From the NCBI GenBank assembly GCA_004173235.1, contig SEAC01000016.1, positions 62,001 to 126,000 on the forward strand: DNA of 64,000 bases, given 5' to 3'. This DNA is from Chitinophagaceae bacterium (GTDB lineage: Bacteria > Bacteroidota > Bacteroidia > Chitinophagales > Chitinophagaceae). The number at the start of each line of letters is the position of its first letter. The stretch's first letter is position 1. Below are positions 1 through 7,266 of this stretch, one piece after another. The notes beneath the pieces were generated by a model. It did not search any database, was not told the origin of the DNA, and saw only the letters and a program-made list of their open reading frames with translations. The position numbers and the translations under genes are program-made.

Positions 1-521
1 TTCTGCGGCTCAATTCCGCCGAGCTCGAACGCAGCCTTCTGCGCCGCCTGCGTGCTTATGCGCTCAACCTTTCTGCCGTGTCCGACTCGCTCGACTTTCA
101 CATGTTTGAAGGCATCGTGCAACGCTATGCTCCGGCAAGCGCCTGGGTGGAAACAGAGAAGCTGCGAAGCAACTGGGCCTTCACTTCCGAGAATGACGAT
201 GCCGGTGTAAGCGCTCTGCTCACGCTGCTCAACCGGCCCAACAGCGGGCTTTATGCCGAAGACCTTGCCGACATTTTTCTGGAGCATGCCAACCGTATCG
301 CACCGCATCCTCGTGCCGCCGAAGTGGCCACTGCCACCAAGGCTTTTGTGCCGCGCTCCGACGAGACCAAACTCTATTACCGCGACCTCGCCTTGCTGGT
401 GCTCTACCTGAAGCAGCGCGATGCGGCTGGCATCCGGAGTTATGCAAAGACACTGTACGACAACCCGCAGGTACCCGAAGAACTCCGCGAGCGGATCAAG
501 GACCTGCGTGACTATGAATAA
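1..521 (+). CDS. Unrecognised protein, C-terminal part only (5' end outside window)
   Basis: The reading frame is open from base 3 to the TAA at 519-521, so the gene begins before the window. A GTG at 78 exists in frame, but the coding frame continues upstream of it without interruption, so I treat it as internal. The visible 172 residues are hydrophilic and appear helical, with alternating Leu/Ala and charged residues and an acidic/basic C-terminus (ELRERIKDLRDYE). No signal peptide, membrane segment or catalytic motif is visible in this part. It may be the helical C-terminal domain of a larger protein, but I cannot name a family. A strong terminator follows 25 bp after the stop. Confidence 0.7.
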   Translation, partial: LRLNSAELERSLLRRLRAYALNLSAVSDSLDFHMFEGIVQRYAPASAWVETEKLRSNWAFTSENDDAGVSALLTLLNRPNSGLYAEDLADIFLEHANRIAPHPRAAEVATATKAFVPRSDETKLYYRDLALLVLYLKQRDAAGIRSYAKTLYDNPQVPEELRERIKDLRDYE

Positions 522-545
522 ACCAGGGTTTCTGTTTGATAGACG

Positions 546-571
546 AGCCCCGCCTTTTGGCGGGGCTTTTT
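546..571 (+). terminator. Rho-independent terminator after the first gene
   Basis: A GC-rich inverted repeat (AGCCCCGCC, loop TTTTG, then GCGGGGCT) is followed directly by a T run. It lies 25 bp after the stop of the first gene. The repeat cassette described next begins two or three bases after the T run. Confidence 0.9.
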
Positions 572-573
572 AC

Positions 574-614
574 ACCCCACCCCGTCCCTCCCCGAAGGGG
601 AGGGTGGCTGGCGC
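574..614 (+). repeat. Left 41-bp inverted repeat of the DUF559 cassette
   Basis: These 41 bases are the exact reverse complement of 1509-1549. Inside is a hairpin: CCCTCCCC (586-593), loop GAA, GGGGAGGG (597-604). The repeat starts just after the T run of the upstream terminator. Together with its partner it encloses two tandem arrays and one endonuclease-like gene. Confidence 0.9.
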
Positions 615-757
615 GCGAGACGTTCTGAGTCGGGAGGGTGGCTGGCGCGCGAGACGTTCTGAGTCGGGAGGGTGGCTGGCGCGCGAGACCGTTCTGAGTC
701 GGGAGGGTGGCTGGCGCGCGAGACGTTCTGAGTTGGGAGGGTTGCTGGCGCGCGTGA
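598..757 (+). repeat. Tandem array, unit of 34 bp, about 4.7 copies
   Basis: Units start at 598, 632, 666, 701 and 735 (the last is partial). The third unit is 35 bp because of one extra C, and the fourth and fifth carry a few substitutions. Each unit starts with GGGAGGGTGGCTGGCGCGCG and ends in a GACGTTCTGAGTC-type segment. The shared 15-mer GAGGGTGGCTGGCGC also occurs, inverted, in the array at 1318-1508. No spacers vary between copies, so this is not a CRISPR. Confidence 0.9.
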
Positions 758-789
758 AAGTTCGAACGCCACTGTTTAGAAGACGTGCA

Positions 790-1191
790 TCATTCGATCG
801 CGGCTGCTATTGCAGCCACAACCGAATTGATCTCCTTCATCACCTGTTCGTTTGTGAAGCGCAAAATGCGGAATCCTTTACTGCGAAGCTCCTGGTCGCG
901 TTCCGCGTCTGCAGCTTGTTGACTTGCCGAGCGGTGGTAGCCGCCATCGACTTCAATGACTAACTTCTGGGAAAGGGAAACAAAATCAACGATGTACTTA
1001 CCGATGATATGCTGTCGCCGAAAGCGGCATCCTTTGATCTGGTCTTTGCGGATTCGTTGCCATAGGCGTTTTTCCGCTTCTGTCATATCCCTGCGATTCT
1101 CTCGGGCGAACCCAGTTCGGTGCATAAATTCCCGAACGGAAGCTTTGTAGTAGCCGAATGTTTTTCGTGGCGTTTCCATTTTACAAATCAA
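790..1191 (-). CDS. DUF559-family endonuclease-like protein
   Basis: This 133-residue protein matches the DUF559 family (Vsr/PD-(D/E)XK-like fold). Visible hallmarks, in order, are a TEAEKRLWQRIR segment, FRRQHIIGKYIVDF with the conserved Asp, LVIEVDGGYH with the acidic catalytic motif, and a C-terminal ILRFTNEQV strand typical of the fold. Length is normal for the family. The likely role is a DNA endonuclease, possibly nicking, but no member-specific function is established. A second Met five codons in (METPRK) is an equally possible start. The gene sits alone between two tandem-repeat arrays and is enclosed by a perfect 41-bp inverted repeat, which suggests that gene and repeats travel or are maintained together. 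Confidence 0.8.
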   Translation of the reverse strand: MICKMETPRKTFGYYKASVREFMHRTGFARENRRDMTEAEKRLWQRIRKDQIKGCRFRRQHIIGKYIVDFVSLSQKLVIEVDGGYHRSASQQAADAERDQELRSKGFRILRFTNEQVMKEINSVVAAIAAAIE

Positions 1192-1317
1192 CCATTCGTC
1201 TTTTGCATTACAAGGTGAATAAAAACATCATTTTCTGATGTTTAAATCAACAACCGCAATCCCGCTTCGATCTCCGTTTGCTCGCGACCAGGCTCTTTCA
1301 TACTCCATCCTATTTGT

Positions 1318-1508
1318 GCGCCAGCACTATTTGGTGCGTCAGCCACCCTCCCGCGCCAGCCTATTTGGTGCGCCAGCCACCATCACGCGCCAGCACTATT
1401 TGGTGTGCCAGCTACGCTCACGCGCCAGCACTATTTGGTGCGCCAGCCACCCTCACGCGCCAGCACTATTTGGTGCGCCAGCCACCCTCATGCGCCAGCC
1501 TATTTAAT
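1318..1508 (+). repeat. Tandem array, unit of 35 bp, about 5.5 copies
   Basis: Units begin at 1318, 1353, 1387, 1422, 1457 and 1492. The period is 35 bp, with one 34-bp unit. The typical unit joins GCGCCAGCACTATTTGGT to GCGCCAGCCACCCTCAC. Read on the other strand it contains the same 15-mer GAGGGTGGCTGGCGC as the 34-bp array at 598-757, joined to an unrelated spacer. The array runs directly into the right inverted repeat. The remaining gap 1192-1317 shows no gene. Confidence 0.9.
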
Positions 1509-1549
1509 GCGCCAGCCACCCTCCCCTTCGGGGAGGGACGGGGTGGGGT
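1509..1549 (-). repeat. Right 41-bp inverted repeat of the DUF559 cassette
   Basis: Exact reverse complement of 574-614, including the hairpin CCCTCCCC (1519-1526), loop TTC, GGGGAGGG (1530-1537). It abuts the A run (T run on the minus strand) of the terminator of the next gene. Both cassette ends therefore lie against terminator T tracts. Confidence 0.9.
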
Positions 1550-1550
1550 C

Positions 1551-1578
1551 AAAAAAACCCCGGCACGATGGCCGGGGC
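1551..1578 (-). terminator. Rho-independent terminator of the small secreted-protein gene
   Basis: On the minus strand GCCCCGGC pairs with GCCGGGG (stem 1571-1577 with 1558-1564, 6-nt loop), followed by seven T. It lies 25 bp downstream of the gene that ends at 1603. Confidence 0.85.
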
Positions 1579-1602
1579 TTCAGATCCTTGCGGATAAATT
1601 GG

Positions 1603-2004
1603 TTATTGCAGTTTGTAAGTAACGCTTGTGTCGTTGCAGCTGCCGGAGTCGTTCCACTCGCGTGTGCCACCAACAGATACAGCGTAAACGGTAGTGTAGC
1701 CGTTACCAACAGTTACCGTGCCCTTACCCCAGCCATCAACGGTGCCACGGTAGGTGCCGTCCACATAAACTTTGATTGTGAGGCTCGTCCAGTTGTCGAA
1801 AGTGATCGAGCAGGCACCGCGGCTCTTGGTGCCTTTCGTTACTACGTCAGTTGTCGGAACATCTTTTTTGATGTTGGGGTTTGCACCACGGCTCTTGGCT
1901 ACTGCCTTGCCCTGAACGGTGCGTGTAGTTTGTGCGCTGGCGTCAACTGAGGAGGCCATCATGAGACCGCCGGCGATAAGCAGGCCAAAGATTACTTTTT
2001 TCAT
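1603..2004 (-). CDS. Small secreted protein of unknown function
   Basis: The 133-residue product has a clear Sec signal peptide (basic MKK, hydrophobic stretch FGLLIAGGLMMASS, cleavage near ASA-QT). The mature part has a short basic, disordered-looking stretch with two KSRGA copies (about residues 38-63). A compact Thr/Val/Gly/Tyr-rich domain follows (from CSITFDNWTS to the end), which looks all-beta. Two Cys residues (CSITF and GSCND) could form a disulfide. No T9SS sorting domain is present. I do not recognise the family. The gene stands alone, with its own promoter-like element and terminator. Confidence 0.7.
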   Translation of the reverse strand: MKKVIFGLLIAGGLMMASSVDASAQTTRTVQGKAVAKSRGANPNIKKDVPTTDVVTKGTKSRGACSITFDNWTSLTIKVYVDGTYRGTVDGWGKGTVTVGNGYTTVYAVSVGGTREWNDSGSCNDTSVTYKLQ

Positions 2005-2027
2005 TTTGGTATGTTTTTAATTTAAAT

Positions 2028-2035
2028 CAAATATA
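2028..2035 (-). promoter_or_regulatory. Bacteroidota -7 element (TATATTTG) for the small secreted protein
   Basis: On the minus strand TATATTTG matches the Bacteroidota consensus TAnnTTTG and lies 24 bp before the ATG at 2004. I see no good -33 TTG at the right distance. The surrounding sequence is AT-rich, unlike the genes. Confidence 0.5.
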
Positions 2036-2183
2036 ATAGAACCGGCTTGTAATAGTAAATACCAATTAATGGGTATTTTTGCCCCCCTCCCTAATCTATA
2101 ATTTCACCTAACTTTCTTACCGGTAACGGAGATTGTAGAAGTACAGTCGGTTCGTTTACAAAACTAGCTAAAAGTTTCATATT

Positions 2184-4472
2184 ATGAAAAAAACTTCTTT
2201 TCCCAACCTGCGTAGCAGCTTGCTGGCGCTGCTTCTGGCGGCCGTAACGGTGGTTGCCTCGGCACAGGAGCAAAGAGCGCTGGTGATCGGCATCGACACC
2301 TACCAGCCGCCCGAAGGCGTGACGCCAAGCAACGATGGCGGACGCATCGACTTCTCCAACCTCGATGGTTGCAAGAACGATGCACTGTCGATGAAGCAGC
2401 TCATTTCGATGTATGGTTTTGCACAGGCGAACACACGCGAGCTGTATGATCGCAGCGCCACGCGCGACTCCATATTATATCAATTGAACAAGCTGCTTGC
2501 CGACAGCAAGAAGAACGACATCGCCTTTATATATTATGCAGGCCACGGCAGCCAGATGCGCAACACCCGCAACGGGGAGCCCGACCAGCGCGACGAAAGC
2601 ATGGTCCCTTCCAACACCTGGGAGAAGGGCGTGTCTGACATCCGCGATAAAGAGCTCGCCTCCATTTTCAACAAATTCATCGACAAAGGCGTGAAGCTGA
2701 CCGTCATCTACGACTGCTGCCATAGCGGCTCAATGTCGCGCGGCCCGCGGTATACCGCCACGAAGCCCCGCTACATTGCGTCGAGCAACTTTGATGTGGG
2801 TGATGCCTCGCGCCCCGAAGCACCAGAGCGCCGCAACAACAGCGGCTTCCTGATGATCTCCGCCGCGCAGGACAACGAGTTTGCGCAGGAACTGGTAGAC
2901 AACAACGGCCAGCCGCACGGTGCCTTTACCGTATCGCTGCTCCAGGCCATCCAACAAAACTCCATCGACGTGCCCGTGAGCACGCTCTTTCAAAGTGTGC
3001 GCACCATCCTCAAGTCGAACGGCATGAAGCAAGAGCCCGTGCTTGCAGCCACCGACGAGCGCCGCCGCCAGAACCTCTTCGGAGTGCCCGCTACCAAGCT
3101 GGTAGACGAAGTGCTCGTTGCAGGCCGCGTTGCCGATAATGGAAAGATTCGCCTGCAGGCAGGCATGGCGCTCGGCATCGGCGTAGGCAACGAGCTCACC
3201 ATGGTGAGCAACGAAAACGTGAAGGTGAAGGTCACCGAAATGAAAGGCGTGGCCGAATGTGAGGCGATCGTAACCAGCGGTAAGGCCGCCGACATCCAGC
3301 CGGGCAGCCTCTTCCGCGTGTCCAACTGGGTTTCTACAACCGGTCCGCTGCTGAAGCTTTACCTGCCCAAAGCCGTTTCGTTTGAAGATGCACGAAAATT
3401 TGCAGCCGTTGTTGCGCAGGTGCGCCAGTCGCCCAACCTTAAGTGGGTGCAGCGCATCGACGAAGCAGAGCCCGATGTCAGCATCTATTACCTCAATGGA
3501 AAGTGGATGATCGACAACAACGACAACCCGGGTCCAAAAGACCTTGGTGCATTCACTGCTGCCAACATCATCAAAGCTTGCCAGGCGAAGTCCGGGCAGC
3601 CAATGAAGAAAGTGTACATCGAGCTTCCTCCCACCGAAGACCTGCTGCAAGCCATGCGCACGCAGTTTGGCGACAACAAGCAATTGAAGCTGATGCCGGA
3701 TGCAGTGGGCGCGAACTATGTGCTTTATGGTACGGTAGATCAGCAGGGATCGCTGGCCTACGGACTGAAGCGTTTTGAAGTGAACGTGAAAGACAGCCTC
3801 GAAGCGATGCCTCTTCGCACACGCTGGTTTGAGCTGGCCGAAGGCAAGGATGCATCCGCAGCTGTGGCCGACAGTCTCTTTACTTACTCGCTGCGCCTCG
3901 GCAAGATCCGCGGCTGGCTGATGATGGCGCCACCGCAGAAGGCATCCTTCTTCCCGTATCACCTCGAACTGATTAATGAAGCGACGAATAAAGTGGTTGA
4001 CTCGAATGGCGTTCGTGTGGGCGACAAAGTGACCCTGCGTGTGAAGGCCGACGCCAACTACCTGAGCAAACCGATCCCGCAAAAATTCATTTATGTATTC
4101 GCCATCGACCGCAACGGCAAGATGACACTCCTCTTTCCCGCGGAAAACGACGGCAACGTAAGCAACAAATTCCCCGTGCGCAACGACCAGGGCCAGTATC
4201 CGCCGGATATGACGCTGATCGAAGGTGCCGACATCGTGGCACCCACAGGCACGGACAACTACTTCATGCTGGCCAGCGAAGGGCCCATCGACAACTACGG
4301 CATGCTCTTCAACCAGGAAAGCGTTCGTGGCGGCGACACGCGCGGTGGCCCGGGAACGAACCCGCTCGAAGCGGTGATCGGCATGGGTAACGAAAAAACG
4401 CGCGGCTTCGGCTCGCCCACACCTGCCAACTGGAACCTCGTTCGCCTCATGATCAAAACACGCTATAAATAA
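2184..4472 (+). CDS. Secreted caspase-family (C14) peptidase with DUF4384-like C-terminus
   Basis: This 762-residue protein has a signal peptide (MKKTSFPNL then a Leu/Ala core, cleavage near ASA-QE). A caspase-fold domain follows at about residues 29-300: strand RALVIGIDTYQ, catalytic His121 in YYAGHGSQ, and catalytic Cys179 in YDCCHSGS. The middle region (about 310-590) is not recognised. The end (about 615-762) resembles DUF4384: FIYVFAIDRNGKMTLLFP followed by an exposed NxFP segment and a GxDNYFMLAS strand. Export implies action in the periplasm or at the surface. C14 peptidases usually cut after Arg or Lys (bacterial, metacaspase-like), but specificity cannot be read here. The HtrA-like gene starts 6 bp downstream, so the two are almost certainly co-transcribed. 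Confidence 0.88.
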   Translation: MKKTSFPNLRSSLLALLLAAVTVVASAQEQRALVIGIDTYQPPEGVTPSNDGGRIDFSNLDGCKNDALSMKQLISMYGFAQANTRELYDRSATRDSILYQLNKLLADSKKNDIAFIYYAGHGSQMRNTRNGEPDQRDESMVPSNTWEKGVSDIRDKELASIFNKFIDKGVKLTVIYDCCHSGSMSRGPRYTATKPRYIASSNFDVGDASRPEAPERRNNSGFLMISAAQDNEFAQELVDNNGQPHGAFTVSLLQAIQQNSIDVPVSTLFQSVRTILKSNGMKQEPVLAATDERRRQNLFGVPATKLVDEVLVAGRVADNGKIRLQAGMALGIGVGNELTMVSNENVKVKVTEMKGVAECEAIVTSGKAADIQPGSLFRVSNWVSTTGPLLKLYLPKAVSFEDARKFAAVVAQVRQSPNLKWVQRIDEAEPDVSIYYLNGKWMIDNNDNPGPKDLGAFTAANIIKACQAKSGQPMKKVYIELPPTEDLLQAMRTQFGDNKQLKLMPDAVGANYVLYGTVDQQGSLAYGLKRFEVNVKDSLEAMPLRTRWFELAEGKDASAAVADSLFTYSLRLGKIRGWLMMAPPQKASFFPYHLELINEATNKVVDSNGVRVGDKVTLRVKADANYLSKPIPQKFIYVFAIDRNGKMTLLFPAENDGNVSNKFPVRNDQGQYPPDMTLIEGADIVAPTGTDNYFMLASEGPIDNYGMLFNQESVRGGDTRGGPGTNPLEAVIGMGNEKTRGFGSPTPANWNLVRLMIKTRYK

Positions 4473-4478
4473 ACCGAT

Positions 4479-5927
4479 ATGACCCGCTCCATCTTAAAAA
4501 GCTTTTTGTGCTGTGTGTTGTTGCTGGCCGCATCGCTGCGCCACGCGCACGCGCAGCCTGCCACGCCGGCCACGCTCGAAGGCGCCCTCAGCGCGGTAGT
4601 AACTGTAGCTGTATTTGAAACCGATTTTGCCAAACGCTCGCTCGGTTTCCGCGGCGCACCCGCCGACCAGGCCTACGCTAAAATGCTCGACCTGAGCGGA
4701 GCTTCGGGCTCGGGCTCCGGCTTCATCATTCGCCGTGGCGACCAGATGCTCGTCATCACCAACGCACACGTAATTGAGCAGGCCGCCGACAAGGACGGCC
4801 TCGCTATCCTCGAGTTCATCGAGAAGCCGGGCAACGAAGTGACGGCGCTCGAAATGCGTACTGCACCCGCCAACATTGGCGAGCCTGTGTACGCCATCGG
4901 TAACCCGCTCGGCGAATATCCCTACTCGGTTTCGGAAGGCATCATCAGCGCCAAGAACCGCATCCGGGGCGGCCTCACGGGCAAGTTCGGTTTCCTCCAA
5001 ACCACCGCAACGGTGATCTGGGGCAACAGCGGAGGCCCGCTGGTGGATGCGCAGGGACAGGTAGTAGGCATCAACTCGCAGATCGCTTTCGCGCAGCAGG
5101 GCAACCAGTCCATCTGGCAGCCGCAGATCAACTTCGCACTCGAGATGCCGATTGCAAAGCGCCTCATCGAAGAGCTGCTGCAGAACAATATCGTTAGCCG
5201 CGCTTACTTCGGTATGGAACTGTCGCAGAAGCGGTCCGCCTATGCTCCAAGCAGCCGTGAGTATGGCTACTATGGCCGCACGTATCCTTCCGACGAATTT
5301 CCCGTGGTAGGCAAAGTGATCGACGGTTCGCCGGCAGCCGCACTGAAAGGCTATGCCGGCTTTTCGGTGACTGCCATCGACGGCGAGCCCGTACGCAACC
5401 TCGAGGAGGTGCTTGGTAAACTGGAGCAGGCCAAGGCGGGCCAGGCTATGACGTTTACGGTGAAGAAAGACGGCCGCACCGAGCAGGTTTCCATTACACC
5501 TGTTGCACTGGATATGCAGAATGGCGCCAAGATCGGCGAAGCGTTTCTGCGGATGGCCAACGTGGCATATGCGCAGGAAGCGCAAACGGTAATGCTCCGT
5601 TTCGGAAGCAGCGCTGGTGGCAATGGCGGGCAACTGCAAAAGGGCTCCTCGCTCGATTTCAGCGCATCGAAAACAGAAACCGGGCTGAGCGGCGAGTGGC
5701 AGGCACTGGGCATCGGCTATTTCCAGCAGCGTGGCGTGGAGTCGATGTGGCGCGTGCAGGACCTTGCCGATGTGGGCACGGCAGCACGCCTCACAGGTAT
5801 GCTCGGCATCGTGGACATCGCGCTGTTCCGTAAAGGCTCCAACCCTAATCAAAGCGATAACTATAAGATGAAGCGCGTCAATATTTCCGGCAACGATCAC
5901 CAGCTGCAGCAAACGCTCTGGTATTGA
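4479..5927 (+). CDS. Secreted HtrA/DegP-like serine protease (S1C) with one PDZ domain
   Basis: The 482-residue product has a signal peptide (cleavage near AHA-QP) and a trypsin-like domain at about residues 35-235. His97 lies in VITNAHVIE and nucleophile Ser184 in WGNSGGPL, and the GEPVYAIGNPLG strand is intact. The His-Ser distance is 87 residues, against about 105 in DegP. The segment missing is the strand before the catalytic Asp. The only candidate Asp (Asp106, in KDGLAIL) is 9 residues after His97 instead of about 30. A PDZ domain follows at about 265-345 (VVGKVIDGSPAAA through DGRTEQVSITP). The last 130 residues form an unrecognised beta-rich domain. It is probably a quality-control or processing protease partnered with the caspase 6 bp upstream, though catalytic competence is uncertain. 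Confidence 0.85.
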   Translation: MTRSILKSFLCCVLLLAASLRHAHAQPATPATLEGALSAVVTVAVFETDFAKRSLGFRGAPADQAYAKMLDLSGASGSGSGFIIRRGDQMLVITNAHVIEQAADKDGLAILEFIEKPGNEVTALEMRTAPANIGEPVYAIGNPLGEYPYSVSEGIISAKNRIRGGLTGKFGFLQTTATVIWGNSGGPLVDAQGQVVGINSQIAFAQQGNQSIWQPQINFALEMPIAKRLIEELLQNNIVSRAYFGMELSQKRSAYAPSSREYGYYGRTYPSDEFPVVGKVIDGSPAAALKGYAGFSVTAIDGEPVRNLEEVLGKLEQAKAGQAMTFTVKKDGRTEQVSITPVALDMQNGAKIGEAFLRMANVAYAQEAQTVMLRFGSSAGGNGGQLQKGSSLDFSASKTETGLSGEWQALGIGYFQQRGVESMWRVQDLADVGTAARLTGMLGIVDIALFRKGSNPNQSDNYKMKRVNISGNDHQLQQTLWY

Positions 5928-5989
5928 TGCCACTCAGAGAGAAAGAACCCCGCAGGGGCGGGGCAGGCTCCAGATTTTTATGATTGCTA

Positions 5990-6066
5990 TGATCAACGCA
6001 GATAGATCCTTGTAGAATCATATTCAATCATCATAATCCGCGTATCGCCGAAGGCGATCTGCGTTC
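5990..6066. repeat. Imperfect palindromic intergenic repeat (REP-like)
   Basis: Arms AACGCAGAT (5995-6003) and ATCTGCGTT (6057-6065) are perfect inverted repeats about 53 bp apart. An inner hairpin ATCGCC-GAA-GGCGAT (6044-6058) lies next to the right arm. Similar ATCTGCGTT-type intergenic repeats are common in Bacteroidota genomes, which I recall from general knowledge rather than from a search. It fills most of the 159-bp gap between the HtrA-like and CHASE2 genes. Confidence 0.5.
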
Positions 6067-6086
6067 TTTCTCTAACTCCGATCACG

Positions 6087-7265
6087 ATGTTCAAATACCT
6101 TTTCAAAAGAGATACTTTCTTCGCTACCATCGCGGTGTTCGTGGTGATGGGGTTGCTGGCGCTCGTACCGCTCAACACCCACGTGCTCGATCCGCTAAAG
6201 ATGGCGCTTCACGATTTCGATTACAACGACCTTGCTTTTTCGAAGATGCGGAGCAACAAAGTGTCGCCCACCGACACCCGCATCCTCGTGGTCAACATCG
6301 ATACGGCGGGGCGTGCCACGCTGACGCAGTACCTGCAACGCTTGCAGCAACTGAAGCCGCAGGCCATCGGTCTCGATGTGATCTTTGAAAGTCCGCGCGA
6401 TGCTGCAACGGATTCCGCTCTTGCCGCAACGATGAAAGCCACGCCCGGCCTCATCACCGCATACAGCCTCGAGGAAGAAGGCCACCACTCGGTTGGACGC
6501 GATCACTTTTACGATGCAGTAGGCGAGCGCAAAGGGTTTGTCAATTTCGTTGGTGAAGACACGGGCGTGATCCGTCACTTTTCACCTTTTGTGCGCGACG
6601 GCGAACACAGCTACCTCGCGTTCACCAGCGCCATCGTGCGCGTGGCAGAACCGGCTGCTTTTGCCGAACTGCAACGCCGCGACCATGAAACGGAGATCAT
6701 CAACTACACGCAGCGTGACGGCGGTTTTGCGGTGGTGGATGCGGGCGCACTTTTCGATCCCGCGAGCGAAGGACTTTTTGCCAACAAGATCGTGTTGCTG
6801 GGCGATGTGACCGAGAACCCTTCCAACCTGATCGACCGCCACTTTACGCCCCTCAACCACCGCGTTGTAGGCAAAAGCTGGCCCGACATGAATGGTGTGT
6901 TCGTGCACGCCAATATCATCCGCATGGTCATCGATCAGGACTACATCAACCGCGTGCCTACCTGGGTCAACTGGCTCATCGCAGTGCTGCTTTGCTGGCT
7001 GATGTCCGCGCTTTTCATTCGCTTCTACCTCGACAAGCACCTTTGGTTTCACATTGTGGCCAAGACGGCGCAGCTGCTTTTTGCCATCTTCTTTGTGTAC
7101 CTCGGCCTGCTCTTCTTTGCGCGGATGAACCTGAAGCTGAACCTCACCCCGGCGCTGGTGGCGGTGATCCTGGTGGTGGACGTACTGTATTTCTACGAGG
7201 CGTTGAGTGTGTGGTTGCATCGTAAGTGGGGTTACAAAACCATTTTCTACCGCCAACATCATTAA
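6087..7265 (+). CDS. CHASE2-domain membrane protein without a recognisable output domain
   Basis: This 392-residue protein has an N-terminal membrane segment (about 12-32), then a large extracytoplasmic CHASE2-type sensor domain (about 40-285). Visible CHASE2 features are RILVVNIDTAGRA, the LKPQAIGLDVIFESPRD motif, FVNFVGEDTGVIRHF, IVLLGDVTEN and MNGVFVHANIIRMV. Three or four hydrophobic helices (about 290-372) follow and the protein ends with a short basic tail. CHASE2 proteins normally carry a kinase, cyclase or GGDEF module after these helices, and none is present here. It may sense an envelope signal and pass it to partner proteins. The next gene starts 1 bp after its stop, tying it to the FecR-like, lipoprotein and caspase-TPR genes. 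Confidence 0.85.
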   Translation: MFKYLFKRDTFFATIAVFVVMGLLALVPLNTHVLDPLKMALHDFDYNDLAFSKMRSNKVSPTDTRILVVNIDTAGRATLTQYLQRLQQLKPQAIGLDVIFESPRDAATDSALAATMKATPGLITAYSLEEEGHHSVGRDHFYDAVGERKGFVNFVGEDTGVIRHFSPFVRDGEHSYLAFTSAIVRVAEPAAFAELQRRDHETEIINYTQRDGGFAVVDAGALFDPASEGLFANKIVLLGDVTENPSNLIDRHFTPLNHRVVGKSWPDMNGVFVHANIIRMVIDQDYINRVPTWVNWLIAVLLCWLMSALFIRFYLDKHLWFHIVAKTAQLLFAIFFVYLGLLFFARMNLKLNLTPALVAVILVVDVLYFYEALSVWLHRKWGYKTIFYRQHH

Positions 7266-7266
7266 C

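Noticed and set aside
598..1508. Repeat arrays that could be mistaken for CRISPR arrays
   Set aside because: Units are head-to-tail without variable spacers (period 34 or 35 bp throughout), and no cas genes are nearby.
2117..2130. TTACCGGTAACG before the first caspase gene, similar to the LacI-type operator centre
   Set aside because: The flanking arms (GCAAT/ATTGC side) are absent and the spacing is different, so the match is only a short palindromic core.
2730..4082. 450-codon open frame opposite the first caspase gene
   Set aside because: Shadow of the coding strand. The product is His/Val-rich without motif or plausible start context.
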